A stretch of DNA of 64,000 bases from NCBI RefSeq assembly GCF_025527015.1, contig NZ_JAODIM010000043.1, positions 1,054,001 through 1,118,000 of the forward strand, written 5' to 3'. This document shows positions 1-8,782 of this stretch, piece by piece. The translations under genes and the position numbers were made by a program. The notes under the pieces were generated by a model, which was not told the DNA's origin, ran no database searches, and saw only the letters and a list, made by a program, of their open reading frames with translations. This stretch comes from Winslowiella arboricola (GTDB taxonomy: Bacteria; Pseudomonadota; Gammaproteobacteria; Enterobacterales; Enterobacteriaceae). The first letter of the stretch is position 1, and every line of letters starts with the position of its first letter.

Positions 1-1312
1 AGGCGACGTTATCGCCCGGCACAATAAACATCAGCAGCACCATGGCGCAGGCAGCGCCAGCACTGACGCCCAGCACTTCCGGGCTGGCCATCGCATTGCC
101 GGTCATCCGCTGAATCAGGGTGCCTGCCGCCGCCAGCATCGCGCCAGCGGCCAGCGCAGCCAGCACGCGTGGCCAGCGGAATTGCCACACGGCCGGGCTG
201 TCTACCCAACTGCTCAGGCCATCACCGCTAAACAGCGCCAGTATCACCATCAGCACCAGCAGCAGCACAATCGCGCCGACCATCTGTGGCGTCAGCGCCC
301 TTTCTGTCCGCTGCTGATGGCCGCGCTCGTTACCGCTGATCTGCTGATGACGCAGACGCGTCAGCAGCCATAACATCAGCGGCGCACCCGCCATCGCCGT
401 AGCCGCGCCGGTGGGGATTTCCAGCCAGACGCGCGCCAGCAGTATCACCGCCTGATCGCTCAGCAACAGCAATAGCGCGCCAATAAATGCCGATAACGCC
501 AGCCGTGGGCCCAGTCGGCGGACACCAAACAGTTTGGCCATTAACGGCGCAAACAGGCCGATAAAGCCGATCACTCCGGCCACACTGACCAGCACCGCAC
601 TGAGCGCCACTGCCACCATCAGGCCGGTAAACCGCACCAGCGCCAGTCGCATGCCAAGATTGCGCACCACCCCGTCGTCAAGACCAAGCAGATTCAGCGG
701 CCGGACCATCACCAGTACCACCAGCAGCCCCAGCAACATACGCGGCCAGAGGAAGCTGACGCTGCTCCAGTCATTCTGGTTCAGCATGCCGCTGCTCCAG
801 ATAAACAGGCTGGTCAGCCGTTCGTGATTAAACAGCGCCAGTAAGTTTTTGATTGCACCGCAATACAATCCGACCATCAGACCGGCGAGGATCAGCGTCA
901 CCGGCGACAGTCGTTTGCCGCTGGCCACTAACAGCACCAGCACGCCGACAACAATCGCCCCTGCCAGTGCAGAAAGCTGCTGGCCGGTTTCGCCCCAGCT
1001 GGCGGCATACAACGTCGCCAGCGTCAGACCCAGCTGCGCACCGGCGGACACGCCAAGCGTTGAGGGTTCAGCCAGCGGATTACGCAGGATCTGCTGAAAC
1101 AGCACCCCGACCACGCCCAGCCCGGCGCCCACCAGCAGCGACAGCACGGTGCGCGGCAGCATGCTGTAATGAAACAGCATCTGATTAATATCGTGTTCAT
1201 CCGGGGTGAAGAGTGCGCCGCGCCACAGCGGCAGCGCCAGTTGCTGCTGGAAATTAGTGACGGTCAGCAGCAGCGCCAGCAGTAACAGCAATGGCAGAAT
1301 CAGGATTTTCAT
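1..1312 (-). CDS. fhuB: Iron(III)-hydroxamate permease FhuB, N-terminal two thirds (runs off left edge)
   Basis: Inner-membrane permease of the ferric-hydroxamate ABC importer. About 437 residues are visible and the gene continues past the window edge; the family is about 660 residues, two FecCD-type halves fused. The first half is complete, with its FQQILRNPLAEP loop near residues 80-90. The second half begins near residue 345, and its QRMTGNAMASPEVLG loop is near residue 410. These tandem halves are diagnostic of FhuB rather than a single-domain FecCD permease. The ATG overlaps the fhuD stop (ATGA), so the two are translationally coupled. In known systems FhuB works with FhuD and the ATPase FhuC, and also carries ferric aerobactin, whose biosynthesis genes lie at 42-50 kb. 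No fhuC is visible upstream; it could follow fhuB outside the window. Confidence 0.93.
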   Translation of the reverse strand, partial: MKILILPLLLLLALLLTVTNFQQQLALPLWRGALFTPDEHDINQMLFHYSMLPRTVLSLLVGAGLGVVGVLFQQILRNPLAEPSTLGVSAGAQLGLTLATLYAASWGETGQQLSALAGAIVVGVLVLLVASGKRLSPVTLILAGLMVGLYCGAIKNLLALFNHERLTSLFIWSSGMLNQNDWSSVSFLWPRMLLGLLVVLVMVRPLNLLGLDDGVVRNLGMRLALVRFTGLMVAVALSAVLVSVAGVIGFIGLFAPLMAKLFGVRRLGPRLALSAFIGALLLLLSDQAVILLARVWLEIPTGAATAMAGAPLMLWLLTRLRHQQISGNERGHQQRTERALTPQMVGAIVLLLVLMVILALFSGDGLSSWVDSPAVWQFRWPRVLAALAAGAMLAAAGTLIQRMTGNAMASPEVLGVSAGAACAMVLLMFIVPGDNVA

Positions 1313-2202
1313 GCTTTCTCCAGCAGCGTCTGCTCAAGCAATTGACAGAAACGCAATACCGAGAAGCTGGCGCCGTAGAACCACACGGCCTGGATAAGAT
1401 GTAACTTCTGTTGACGTACAAACGGAATACTGCGCCACAGGGGCGATTGCGCAATCTGCCGTAGCGGATCGTCTTCACCATGAGTCAGGCCAATTGCGCG
1501 CACGTTTTTTACCTGCGCCAGGGTTTCAATGCCGACAATGGTGCTGCCCCAGAAGCTGCTGGCGCCATGCCAGCCATTTTGCAGCCCGAGCTGTGACAAC
1601 GCATCGGCAAACAGACTGTTATGACCGAAAACTATCACCCGGCGACTGTCGAGGAACGAGAAGATTAACAGTGGTTGATCGGCAAAGGCCGCCAGCGTTT
1701 GCCGGTAGTGACTGAAGCGATCATCAATCAGCTGCAGATGTTCGGCGGCCTGCTGCTGACGATTAAGCCGAACGCCAAGGCGCGTGATATCGCGGCGCAT
1801 CAGTTCGAGCGCACGCGTTTTGCCATCGGTAAAATCGCCGCCCCACAGCGGCGCGATGGGTGCCAGCGCATCGGCAGTGGGACCATAGCCATTGGAACGC
1901 AGGATCAGCGACGGTTTCAGCCGCAGTATCATTTCGAGATTGGGTTCGGTACGTAAGCCGACATCCAGCACCGTATCCGGCAGCGCAGGCTCTACCAGCC
2001 AGCGCTTATAATTGGGAATATCGGCAATCGCCAGCGGCGTGACGCCCAGCGCCATCAGCAGTTCCACCGGTCGCCATTCAAGGACAATAATGCGCGACAG
2101 ATCGAGATCGTTAGCCCGGGTAACGGAAGAAAAAATCAGCGGAGAGAGCGCCATCCACTTAAGAAACTGGCGTCGGCCCGCCATATTTTCAGCAATAGTC
2201 AT
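1309..2202 (-). CDS. fhuD: Periplasmic ferric-hydroxamate binding protein FhuD
   Basis: Substrate-binding protein for ferric hydroxamate siderophores, 297 aa, the usual size. The N-terminus has a twin-arginine-like GRRQFLK motif (residues 9-15) and a hydrophobic stretch ending near residue 32, as in E. coli FhuD. Conserved family segments include VALEW-like IVLEWRPVELLMALG, DVGLRTEPNLE and the C-terminal AVWFYGAS. The ATG at 2202 is chosen because it places the signal peptide correctly; an upstream in-frame start would add 22 unlikely residues. fhuD is the first gene of this transcript and overlaps fhuB by 4 nt. A Fur-like box lies directly upstream. Unlike the E. coli fhuACDB operon, neither a receptor gene nor fhuC precedes it. 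Confidence 0.92.
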   Translation of the reverse strand: MTIAENMAGRRQFLKWMALSPLIFSSVTRANDLDLSRIIVLEWRPVELLMALGVTPLAIADIPNYKRWLVEPALPDTVLDVGLRTEPNLEMILRLKPSLILRSNGYGPTADALAPIAPLWGGDFTDGKTRALELMRRDITRLGVRLNRQQQAAEHLQLIDDRFSHYRQTLAAFADQPLLIFSFLDSRRVIVFGHNSLFADALSQLGLQNGWHGASSFWGSTIVGIETLAQVKNVRAIGLTHGEDDPLRQIAQSPLWRSIPFVRQQKLHLIQAVWFYGASFSVLRFCQLLEQTLLEKA

Positions 2203-2207
2203 GGAAT

Positions 2208-2226
2208 AGAAATGATTATTATTTTG
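2208..2226 (-). promoter_or_regulatory. Fur-like box upstream of fhuD
   Basis: Read on the minus strand, the 19-mer matches the Fur consensus GATAATGATAATCATTATC at 13 of 19 positions, with the central AATCATT intact. It lies 5 nt upstream of the fhuD ATG, so it probably overlaps the leader or ribosome entry region. Iron repression of fhuDB is inferred. Confidence 0.6.
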
Positions 2227-2281
2227 ATTTGAATGGCGCATTATGCCGTAACGGGCAGCGGAAACCAATGCTGATACCCCA

Positions 2282-2302
2282 GGGGCGGCGTTCTCGCCGC
2301 CC
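2282..2302 (-). terminator. Hairpin after the APE cluster, same palindrome as the 19-kb repeats
   Basis: An 8-bp GC stem (gggcggcg / cgccgccc) with a 4-nt loop lies 16 nt beyond the apeR stop, then an ACCCGGG/AAAACACC context on the minus strand. It has no long T-run, so it may be a weak terminator. Its minus-strand sequence, loop included, is identical to hairpin B of the tandem repeats at 19318-19705. Confidence 0.55.
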
Positions 2303-2317
2303 GGGTGTTTTCGCTGC

Positions 2318-3544
2318 TTAACGCCAGCGGCGGAAAATCAGTGAGGTATTAATGCCGCCAAAAGCGAAGTTATTGGACTGGATATAGTCTGTCTCGATCT
2401 GCCGCGCTTCGCCGATAATATAGTCCAGATCGCCGCAATCTTCGGCGGGCTGAGTCAGATTCAGCGTCGGCGCAAACCAGCCTTCGCGCATCATCTCAAT
2501 ACTCATCCAGGCTTCCAGCGCACCGCAGGCGCCAAGCGTATGACCAAAATAACTCTTCAGCGACGAAATTGGCGTATTGCGGCCAAAGATGGCAGCTGTC
2601 GCCAGGCTTTCGGCGACATCACCGCGATCGGTGGCGGTGCCGTGCGCACTGAGATAACCGATATCCTGCGGGCTGAGCCCGGCGCTGCGAAGCGCCCCTT
2701 CAATACAGATTTGCATGGTTTCACGCTGTGGCTGCGTAATATGCGCCGCATCGCAGTTGGTATGGAATCCGACGATCTCGGCATAGATAGTCGCGCCGCG
2801 CGCCTGCGCATGCTCCAGATCTTCCAGCACTAAGCTGCCCGCCCCTTCACCAATTACCAGCCCATCGCGCTGACGATCAAAAGGTGACGGCGTGGTTTTC
2901 GGCGCGTCATTGCGCTGACTGGTGGCAAACAGAGTATCAAATACCGCGGCTTCCGACGGACACAGCTCTTCCGCGCCACCGGCCACCATTACCGTCTGAT
3001 AGCCGTGGCGAATCGCTTCCCAGGCATAGCCAATTGCCTGACTGCCGGAGGTGCAGGCGCTGGAGGTCGGGATCACCCGGCCACGCAGACCAAAAAACAG
3101 CCCGGCGTTGACCGCGGTGGTATGCGGCATCATCTGGACATAGGTGGTGCCGGTAATATTGCTGGTATGCTTCTCGGTCAGCATGGTGGCGAATTCACTG
3201 ACCGGCCCGGTACTGCCGGTAGAAGAACCATAGGCAATGCCGGTTTCACCGTTGGTCAGCACCGCTTCGCCAATCAGTCCCGCCTGCTCCAGCGCCAGTT
3301 CGGTGGCACGCGTCGCCATCAGCGAAACCCGCCCCATCGAACGAATACGTTTACGCGTATAGTGCTCAGGCACGCTAAAGTCATCGACCGGCGCGCCCAG
3401 CAGCGTATGCAGACCGTCATAGACCTGCCATTCCGGCATCTTGCGCACCGCATTCTGACCGGCGCGCAAGCCAGCTGAAACGCTTTCCCAGCTCTCACCA
3501 AAGGCGGTGACGCCACCCATTCCGGTTACCACTACCCGACGCAT
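2318..3544 (-). CDS. apeR: APE beta-ketoacyl-ACP synthase (ApeR-type)
   Basis: Condensing enzyme of aryl polyene biosynthesis, 408 aa, the full length for a FabF-type ketosynthase. The catalytic triad is complete: Cys164 in SSACTSGS, His301 in SAHGTATD and His335 in KSYFGHTLGA. It is the last gene of the ape transcript. The ATG at 3544 overlaps the apeQ stop by one base; an in-frame GTG one codon earlier is less likely. ApeR is known in the family as the second, homodimeric ketosynthase beside the ApeO-ApeC pair. The symbol rests on position and domain type matching the E. coli/Xenorhabdus cluster order. Confidence 0.9.
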   Translation of the reverse strand: MRRVVVTGMGGVTAFGESWESVSAGLRAGQNAVRKMPEWQVYDGLHTLLGAPVDDFSVPEHYTRKRIRSMGRVSLMATRATELALEQAGLIGEAVLTNGETGIAYGSSTGSTGPVSEFATMLTEKHTSNITGTTYVQMMPHTTAVNAGLFFGLRGRVIPTSSACTSGSQAIGYAWEAIRHGYQTVMVAGGAEELCPSEAAVFDTLFATSQRNDAPKTTPSPFDRQRDGLVIGEGAGSLVLEDLEHAQARGATIYAEIVGFHTNCDAAHITQPQRETMQICIEGALRSAGLSPQDIGYLSAHGTATDRGDVAESLATAAIFGRNTPISSLKSYFGHTLGACGALEAWMSIEMMREGWFAPTLNLTQPAEDCGDLDYIIGEARQIETDYIQSNNFAFGGINTSLIFRRWR

Positions 3545-4275
3545 CACAACATGCCTCCGTTAACTGAAATCACCTGCCGCGTAACATAACCGGCGATATC
3601 CGACATCAGATAGCTGGCCAGTCCGGCCACCTCTGCGGCGGCTCCCATACGTTTCATCGGGATCATTTTCAGCGCTTCGTTAATCGCCGTCGGCTCCATC
3701 TGAATCATGCCGGTATCGATCAGGCCAGGTGCGATGCAGTTAACGGTGATTTTGCGTTTCGCCAGCTCGATAGCCAGCGCTTTGCTGGCGCCGATAATCC
3801 CGGCTTTCGCTGCGCTGTAGTTAACCTGACCACGATTGCCCATGATGCCGGACACCGACGAGAGGGTAATAATCCGTCCGCCCTGACGCAGGCCAATCAT
3901 CGGCATCACGCAGGGATGAATCACATTATAAAAACTGTCGAGATTGGTATGGATCACGCTGTCCCAGTCATCTTCGCTCAGCGCCGGGAAAGCACCGTCG
4001 CGGGTGATACCGGCATTGCTGACCACGCCGTAATAGGCGCCATGCTGCGCAATATCCTGCTCCAGCTGCGCGCGACACTGCTCGCGATCGGCGATATCGA
4101 ATCCCAGCACGCGTGCGCTGCCGCCCGCCTGCATAATCTCCGCGACAGTCTGTTCCGCGCCGGCGCGGTCACTGTGGTAATGCGCGATAATCGCAAAACC
4201 GTCGCGGGCCAGTTGCCGGGCAATCGCACGCCCGATGCCTTTACTGGCGCCGGTGACTAATACTGAACGCGTCAT
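3544..4275 (-). CDS. apeQ: APE 3-ketoacyl-ACP reductase (FabG-like SDR)
   Basis: Short-chain dehydrogenase of 243 aa that reduces the 3-keto intermediate in polyene elongation. It has the cofactor motif TGASKGIG (8-15), NAG (87-89) and the catalytic Ser140, Tyr153 and Lys157. Its start overlaps the apeP stop by one base and its stop overlaps the apeR start, so translation is coupled on both sides. FabG-like enzymes are widespread, but the position between dehydratase ApeP and ketosynthase ApeR gives the role. Confidence 0.92.
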   Translation of the reverse strand: MTRSVLVTGASKGIGRAIARQLARDGFAIIAHYHSDRAGAEQTVAEIMQAGGSARVLGFDIADREQCRAQLEQDIAQHGAYYGVVSNAGITRDGAFPALSEDDWDSVIHTNLDSFYNVIHPCVMPMIGLRQGGRIITLSSVSGIMGNRGQVNYSAAKAGIIGASKALAIELAKRKITVNCIAPGLIDTGMIQMEPTAINEALKMIPMKRMGAAAEVAGLASYLMSDIAGYVTRQVISVNGGML

Positions 4276-4748
4276 CAGTTGCTGTCCTGTTGCATCATTT
4301 TATTAAATTCCTCTTCATCCGGCTGATAAGTATTCAGCCTGCCGCTGGCGTAAAGCTCGCCGTTAATGGCGATTTCACCGTCGAAGCTGGCAATTTTGTC
4401 GTCATGCATCAGCAGGGTTACGCGTACATCGAGCTGCGCTCCCGCCGGAAATTGTGGCGCTGTGCAGCGATAGCCGCGACCACCCAGCAGCATGCCGGGA
4501 CGCGGCTTGCAGTCATTACGCTGACGCGCATGCCAGCCCGACCAGACGCCAATCGTCTGGGCGATAATCTCCACGCCAAACCATGCAGGCAGTGCGCCAC
4601 CGGCAGTAAGAAACGGCGCCAGCACACTGTCGGCGGCAACCCGCACCTGACAGTGGGCGCTTTCATCATCAACCTGCATCACGCGTTCCAGCAATACCAT
4701 CGGGGTGGCGTGGGGTAAATAGTGCTCAGCGCTAAGTGACTCAGCCAT
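4275..4748 (-). CDS. apeP: APE hotdog-fold dehydratase subunit (ApeP-type)
   Basis: Protein of 157 aa resembling the 3-hydroxyacyl-ACP dehydratase proteins of type II polyene clusters. The N-terminal LPHATPMVLLERV (residues 11-23) resembles the FabA/FabZ entry motif, and WFGVEIIAQTIGVWSG is a typical central hotdog helix. In characterised clusters ApeP and ApeI act together as the dehydratase. It overlaps apeO by 8 nt. No enzymatic detail can be read beyond the fold. Confidence 0.85.
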   Translation of the reverse strand: MAESLSAEHYLPHATPMVLLERVMQVDDESAHCQVRVAADSVLAPFLTAGGALPAWFGVEIIAQTIGVWSGWHARQRNDCKPRPGMLLGGRGYRCTAPQFPAGAQLDVRVTLLMHDDKIASFDGEIAINGELYASGRLNTYQPDEEEFNKMMQQDSN

Positions 4749-5898
4749 GTGGCACTCCTAAAATCAGGCAGGCGTTATTGCCGCCAAAAGCAAAAGAATT
4801 AGACAGGATGCGCGGTTTTGCCAGCTGGCCGGGGCGCGTCAGCAGTCCGCAGTCCGGCAGAGTGCTGTCCTGGTCGCAGTGGGTGAAATCCTGCGCGGGC
4901 AGTGGCAAACGGCGCGTTAACAGCAGCCAGCTGATAGCGGCCTCACAGATACCGGCAGCGCCAAGAGTATGTCCGGTCAGATGTTTGGTTGAACTGCAGG
5001 GCACCCGATTGCCAAACAGCTGATGGGTCACCGCCGCTTCAATCTGATCGTTAAGTCGCGTGGCGGTGCCATGCAGATTGATATAGCCAATATCCTGCGG
5101 CTGGAGCCCGGCACTGTTAAGCGCCATGGTGATGGCGCGTAACGCCCCTTCCCCTTGCGGATGCGGCGCTGACATATGCCAGGCATCCGACGACTCGCCG
5201 ACACCGAGCAGCGCTACCGGTTGCGCTTCGCGCGTCAGCAGCATCAGTGCCGCCCCTTCACCAATCGAAATACCATCGCGTTGCGCGCTAAACGGCGCGC
5301 AGCGCTCCCCGGAGAGTGATTCAAGGCTATCGAAACCGCTAACCGGCATACGGCTCAGCGTATCCGCGCCGCCGACAATTGCCACATCCACCACACCAGC
5401 GTCAATCAGACGCTGACCGCTAATCAGCGCGCGCGCGCTGGATGAACAGGCGGTCGACAGCGTATAAGCCGGGCCGTACAGTTCGAGATAAGCCGCCAGA
5501 AAGCGCGACGGTTCGCCCAGCTCCTGCTGCGCATAGTGGTAATCCGGCTGCTCACCGCTGACAAAACGGTCGGCTTCATCGACGCCTGCGGTACTGGTGC
5601 CGAGGATCACCGCCACGCGATCGGCGCCAAAGCGCGCAATCGCGGCGTCTACCTCAGGCCGGATCTGCGCCAGCGCGGCCAGCAGCAGGCGGTTGTTACG
5701 GCTGTTATGCTGCGCCAGTGACGAGGGTACCGGCGGCAGTTCGCCATCCACATGACCAATCCAGCAGCGGCGTCCGCCCGGCAGCCAGCTGTCAGATGGG
5801 CGCATGCCCGGCGCCTTACCGCTCACCAGGTTAGCGCTAATCTCGTCAGGCGAGTTACCGAGAGCATTAAGCATCCCCACCGCTGAGATATAGATCAT
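4741..5898 (-). CDS. apeO: APE beta-ketoacyl-ACP synthase (ApeO-type)
   Basis: Ketosynthase of 385 aa, the main chain-elongating KS of the pathway. The triad is intact: Cys151 in TACSSSA, His276 in NLHGTAT and His310 in KHLTGHTLGAAG. Known ApeO proteins pair with the chain-length-factor-like ApeC, encoded here at the head of the cluster. The start overlaps the end of apeN by 4 nt. Confidence 0.9.
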   Translation of the reverse strand: MIYISAVGMLNALGNSPDEISANLVSGKAPGMRPSDSWLPGGRRCWIGHVDGELPPVPSSLAQHNSRNNRLLLAALAQIRPEVDAAIARFGADRVAVILGTSTAGVDEADRFVSGEQPDYHYAQQELGEPSRFLAAYLELYGPAYTLSTACSSSARALISGQRLIDAGVVDVAIVGGADTLSRMPVSGFDSLESLSGERCAPFSAQRDGISIGEGAALMLLTREAQPVALLGVGESSDAWHMSAPHPQGEGALRAITMALNSAGLQPQDIGYINLHGTATRLNDQIEAAVTHQLFGNRVPCSSTKHLTGHTLGAAGICEAAISWLLLTRRLPLPAQDFTHCDQDSTLPDCGLLTRPGQLAKPRILSNSFAFGGNNACLILGVPHG

Positions 5899-6464
5899 AA
5901 GGCATCCAGTTGTTGAATAAGAATCTGATAACCAAACGCAAACTGCTGCACGCTGACCGGCTGACGTTGCGTGCCGCGTTGCAGATAACGGATTTCGGTA
6001 ATCAGCTGGCCATGATTATCACGCAGCTGGCGCGCATCGCCGTGATCCTGCAACGTCCAGCCCGCGGGCAGTTGCTTCTGCCAGACGGCAAGCGGCCAGT
6101 GACTGAGCATAATATCGGCCAGCACCTGGCTGGCTGGCGGCATTTCCGGCAGGGCAATCGACTGCTCGCTATGAATACCGCTGCTGTCATAGCTGACGCG
6201 GAACAGCCGAATGCCCAGCGACGACAGTCCGGCCAGCGTCAGCTGCTGTTGATCGGCGCTCAGCATCACCAGCAGCGACTGCTGTTTGCCCTTAAAGCTG
6301 CCGGTTAACAGCTGCTGCTGATTAAACGCTGGCGTAATGCCCGGCGGCGGCAACGTCACTATTACCCCCGGCTTCAGCCACGCCTCAGGCCGCGTCGGAT
6401 CCGTATGACTGGCGCAACCGCTCAGCAGCAACGCCATCAGCGCTGCCATCCACCATGATTTCAT
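5895..6464 (-). CDS. apeN: APE cluster lipoprotein (DUF3261 type, ApeN)
   Basis: Predicted lipoprotein of 189 aa. The signal peptide ends in LLLSGC, so Cys17 would be lipidated. The ATG at 6464 is used because it makes an ATGA overlap with the apeM stop and starts the signal peptide directly. DUF3261 lipoproteins accompany the MMPL exporter and LolA-like protein in APE clusters. They are thought to help move the APE lipid to the outer membrane; that role is by family association. Confidence 0.82.
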   Translation of the reverse strand: MKSWWMAALMALLLSGCASHTDPTRPEAWLKPGVIVTLPPPGITPAFNQQQLLTGSFKGKQQSLLVMLSADQQQLTLAGLSSLGIRLFRVSYDSSGIHSEQSIALPEMPPASQVLADIMLSHWPLAVWQKQLPAGWTLQDHGDARQLRDNHGQLITEIRYLQRGTQRQPVSVQQFAFGYQILIQQLDAL

Positions 6465-8782
6465 CGTCTGTTCCTTTTCGGTTGCGGTAACGCCAGCGGT
6501 GCCAGCAAAAAGGCGGTGAAAATACCGCTGCATAACACAATGCCAAAACTGCTGATCGCCTGGGTGGTGCTGAACACCAGCATGCCTAAGGTCAGCAGCG
6601 TGGTGGCCATCGCCAGCGACACCGCCAGTAACGAGGTTATCGGCGTGCCACGCGGATTACTGAAGAACAGGGTGTAATTAATCCCAATCCCCAGCACCAG
6701 AATCAGCGCCAGCAGCGAAAACAGATTGAGCGAGTGACCGCTAAACGCCAGCGCCGCCAGTCCGCCCCCCAGCGACAGCACCGATGGCAGGACGCTGACC
6801 AGGCCACGTTTTACGCCGAGACGCAGCATATAGCTGATGGCGATCACCACCACTGCCGCCAGCAACAGCCAGCCAAGCATTACGCGATAGAAGCTGAACA
6901 GCGTATCGAAAGTGTTCTTGCGATCAATCCACGCCACACCGGGCTGCGCCTGCGCCAGCTGCGTCAGTGCTGCGCTGTTATGCACACCGCTGACCGGCAC
7001 CAGCGCCCCACTGCGACCATTCGGCAGGCTGAGCCATAACAGCCGCCAGCCTTCACTGATTGGGCTGTCTTGCCAGCGTTCTGGTGTCACCGGCATCGCA
7101 CGTAAGTCCGGCGCGGCCAGCTCGATACCCGCCTGTTTAAGCTTCTCAGTTATGGTGGGCGCCGCACTCTGCAATAGCGTGAGATCGCGTTGTTGTTGCG
7201 CCTGCGACGCAAGCGGCAGCTGACGCCAGCTATCCAGCCACTTTTGCTGCTGTGCATGTTGTAACTGCGGCGTCAGCGCTTCCAGTCGTTGCAGCGTCTG
7301 CTCGGCGCTGTCGCCCCAGACGATAAACCAGGTCTGATCCGCGCCCTGCCCGGTCAGCGCGGTGAGCCGGGCATCCTGCTGCAACAGTTGCGGCGGCAGT
7401 GCCTGCAATTGCGAAATATCGTCATCCACCTTTAGCAGCGCCAGGCCGCAGACCGAAATCAGCGCCACCAGCAGCGGTAATCCCACTTTCAGCCAGCGCT
7501 GCCGACGCCACGCCGCCAGCCAGCGCGCCAGTAAAAACATCGCGGGCACCGGACGCACCGGCAATCCTTTAACCAGCCACGGATACCAGCAGATCACCGT
7601 CAGACAGGAGGCGGTCAGGCCACTGGCGGCAAATACCGCCAGCTGACGCAGGCCCGGAAACGGCGCCAGCAGCATAATCAGATACGCCACTGCGGCGGTC
7701 GCCAGCGCCAGCAGCAACGCCGGCATCACTTTTTGCAGACTCTGCCGGGCGGTGGCTTCGGAACCATGCACCATCCGCTCGGTAAGGTAGTAGAGCGTAT
7801 AGTCAGCGGAAATGCCGACAATGCTGATACTCATCACCAGCGTCATCAGATGCAGTTCACCGAAACAGAGCAGCGTCAGGGTGGTGCCAGCCAGCGCGCC
7901 AATCGACACCGACAGCGCGCATAACAGCAACGGGCGCGGTGAGCGAAACACCGAGAACACCAGCAGCAGCACGCCGATAATGGTGGCCACGCCAAGCGTT
8001 GAGACATCGTGCCGCGCCTGCTGGCTGGCAAAGTCGCTGTACAGCACCGTGCCGCGCGTCAGTATTTGCGCCTGCGGATCGTGCTGTTTAATCTGCTGTT
8101 CCAGCTGCTGTAAGCGCAGCACCACCTGGTGGCTCTGCTGCATATCAAACGAATTACTGGCCAGTTCGCCGTGGATAAAATACCACTGCCGCCCCTGTTT
8201 ATCGCGGGCGGTCAGCCAGCCATCACGCAGCGCCAGCTGGCTGGCGCTCTGCTGCATCGCCAGCTGCGAACCGCGAACCAGCATCAGCGGATCATGACTC
8301 AACTCCTGACCACTGACACCGGCAAACGCGGAGTAAAGCTGGGCCAGAATCCAGTCAGCCTGCGCGTCGCCACCATTAGCCAGTCGCGCGCGGGTAGCGG
8401 GATCGACCAGACCATTACGCTGCTGCCAGGCAAACTGGCCCCACTGCTGCTGCTGAGCGGCATCCACCGGCCCTTTAACATTTTTCAGTTCCGGCAGCGC
8501 CTGCAGCTGGCGCAGGAAACGGGCAGCCAGCGCCGGATCCGCCTGCTGACCGGGGCTGATTAGCCATACCATCTGCCGATCGAGCCGCTGCATAAAGCCC
8601 TGCTGCAAATCGTCAGGAATCGCCCCCATCGCCTGCTTCGGCAACAGCGCTAACACGCTACTGTTGACCGTAGCGCGCGGCAACAGCAGCGCCAGCGTCA
8701 GCAGCAACAGCAGGCAGACCGCCAGCCAGCCCGCGGCGGCAATGCGCAGACGCTTAGAAAACAAAGCGCTGTTTCTCATCAT
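6461..8782 (-). CDS. apeM: APE MMPL/RND-family lipid exporter
   Basis: Membrane transporter of 773 aa with two repeated halves. Each half has one leading transmembrane segment, a large periplasmic domain and a block of five membrane helices (about residues 255-415 and 620-765). The first half carries GISADYTLYYL and the second GIGINYTLFF, the MMPL-type motifs in the helix after the large loop. The start is taken at ATG 8782; a second ATG lies one codon on. The C-terminus overlaps apeN by 4 nt and the N-terminus overlaps apeL by 29 nt. It probably moves the APE-lipid product across or out of the inner membrane. Confidence 0.88.
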   Translation of the reverse strand: MMRNSALFSKRLRIAAAGWLAVCLLLLLTLALLLPRATVNSSVLALLPKQAMGAIPDDLQQGFMQRLDRQMVWLISPGQQADPALAARFLRQLQALPELKNVKGPVDAAQQQQWGQFAWQQRNGLVDPATRARLANGGDAQADWILAQLYSAFAGVSGQELSHDPLMLVRGSQLAMQQSASQLALRDGWLTARDKQGRQWYFIHGELASNSFDMQQSHQVVLRLQQLEQQIKQHDPQAQILTRGTVLYSDFASQQARHDVSTLGVATIIGVLLLVFSVFRSPRPLLLCALSVSIGALAGTTLTLLCFGELHLMTLVMSISIVGISADYTLYYLTERMVHGSEATARQSLQKVMPALLLALATAAVAYLIMLLAPFPGLRQLAVFAASGLTASCLTVICWYPWLVKGLPVRPVPAMFLLARWLAAWRRQRWLKVGLPLLVALISVCGLALLKVDDDISQLQALPPQLLQQDARLTALTGQGADQTWFIVWGDSAEQTLQRLEALTPQLQHAQQQKWLDSWRQLPLASQAQQQRDLTLLQSAAPTITEKLKQAGIELAAPDLRAMPVTPERWQDSPISEGWRLLWLSLPNGRSGALVPVSGVHNSAALTQLAQAQPGVAWIDRKNTFDTLFSFYRVMLGWLLLAAVVVIAISYMLRLGVKRGLVSVLPSVLSLGGGLAALAFSGHSLNLFSLLALILVLGIGINYTLFFSNPRGTPITSLLAVSLAMATTLLTLGMLVFSTTQAISSFGIVLCSGIFTAFLLAPLALPQPKRNRR

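Noticed and set aside
8129-8563. Plus-strand ORFs across the MMPL exporter
   Set aside because: They mirror the strong codon bias of apeM and show no start signals.
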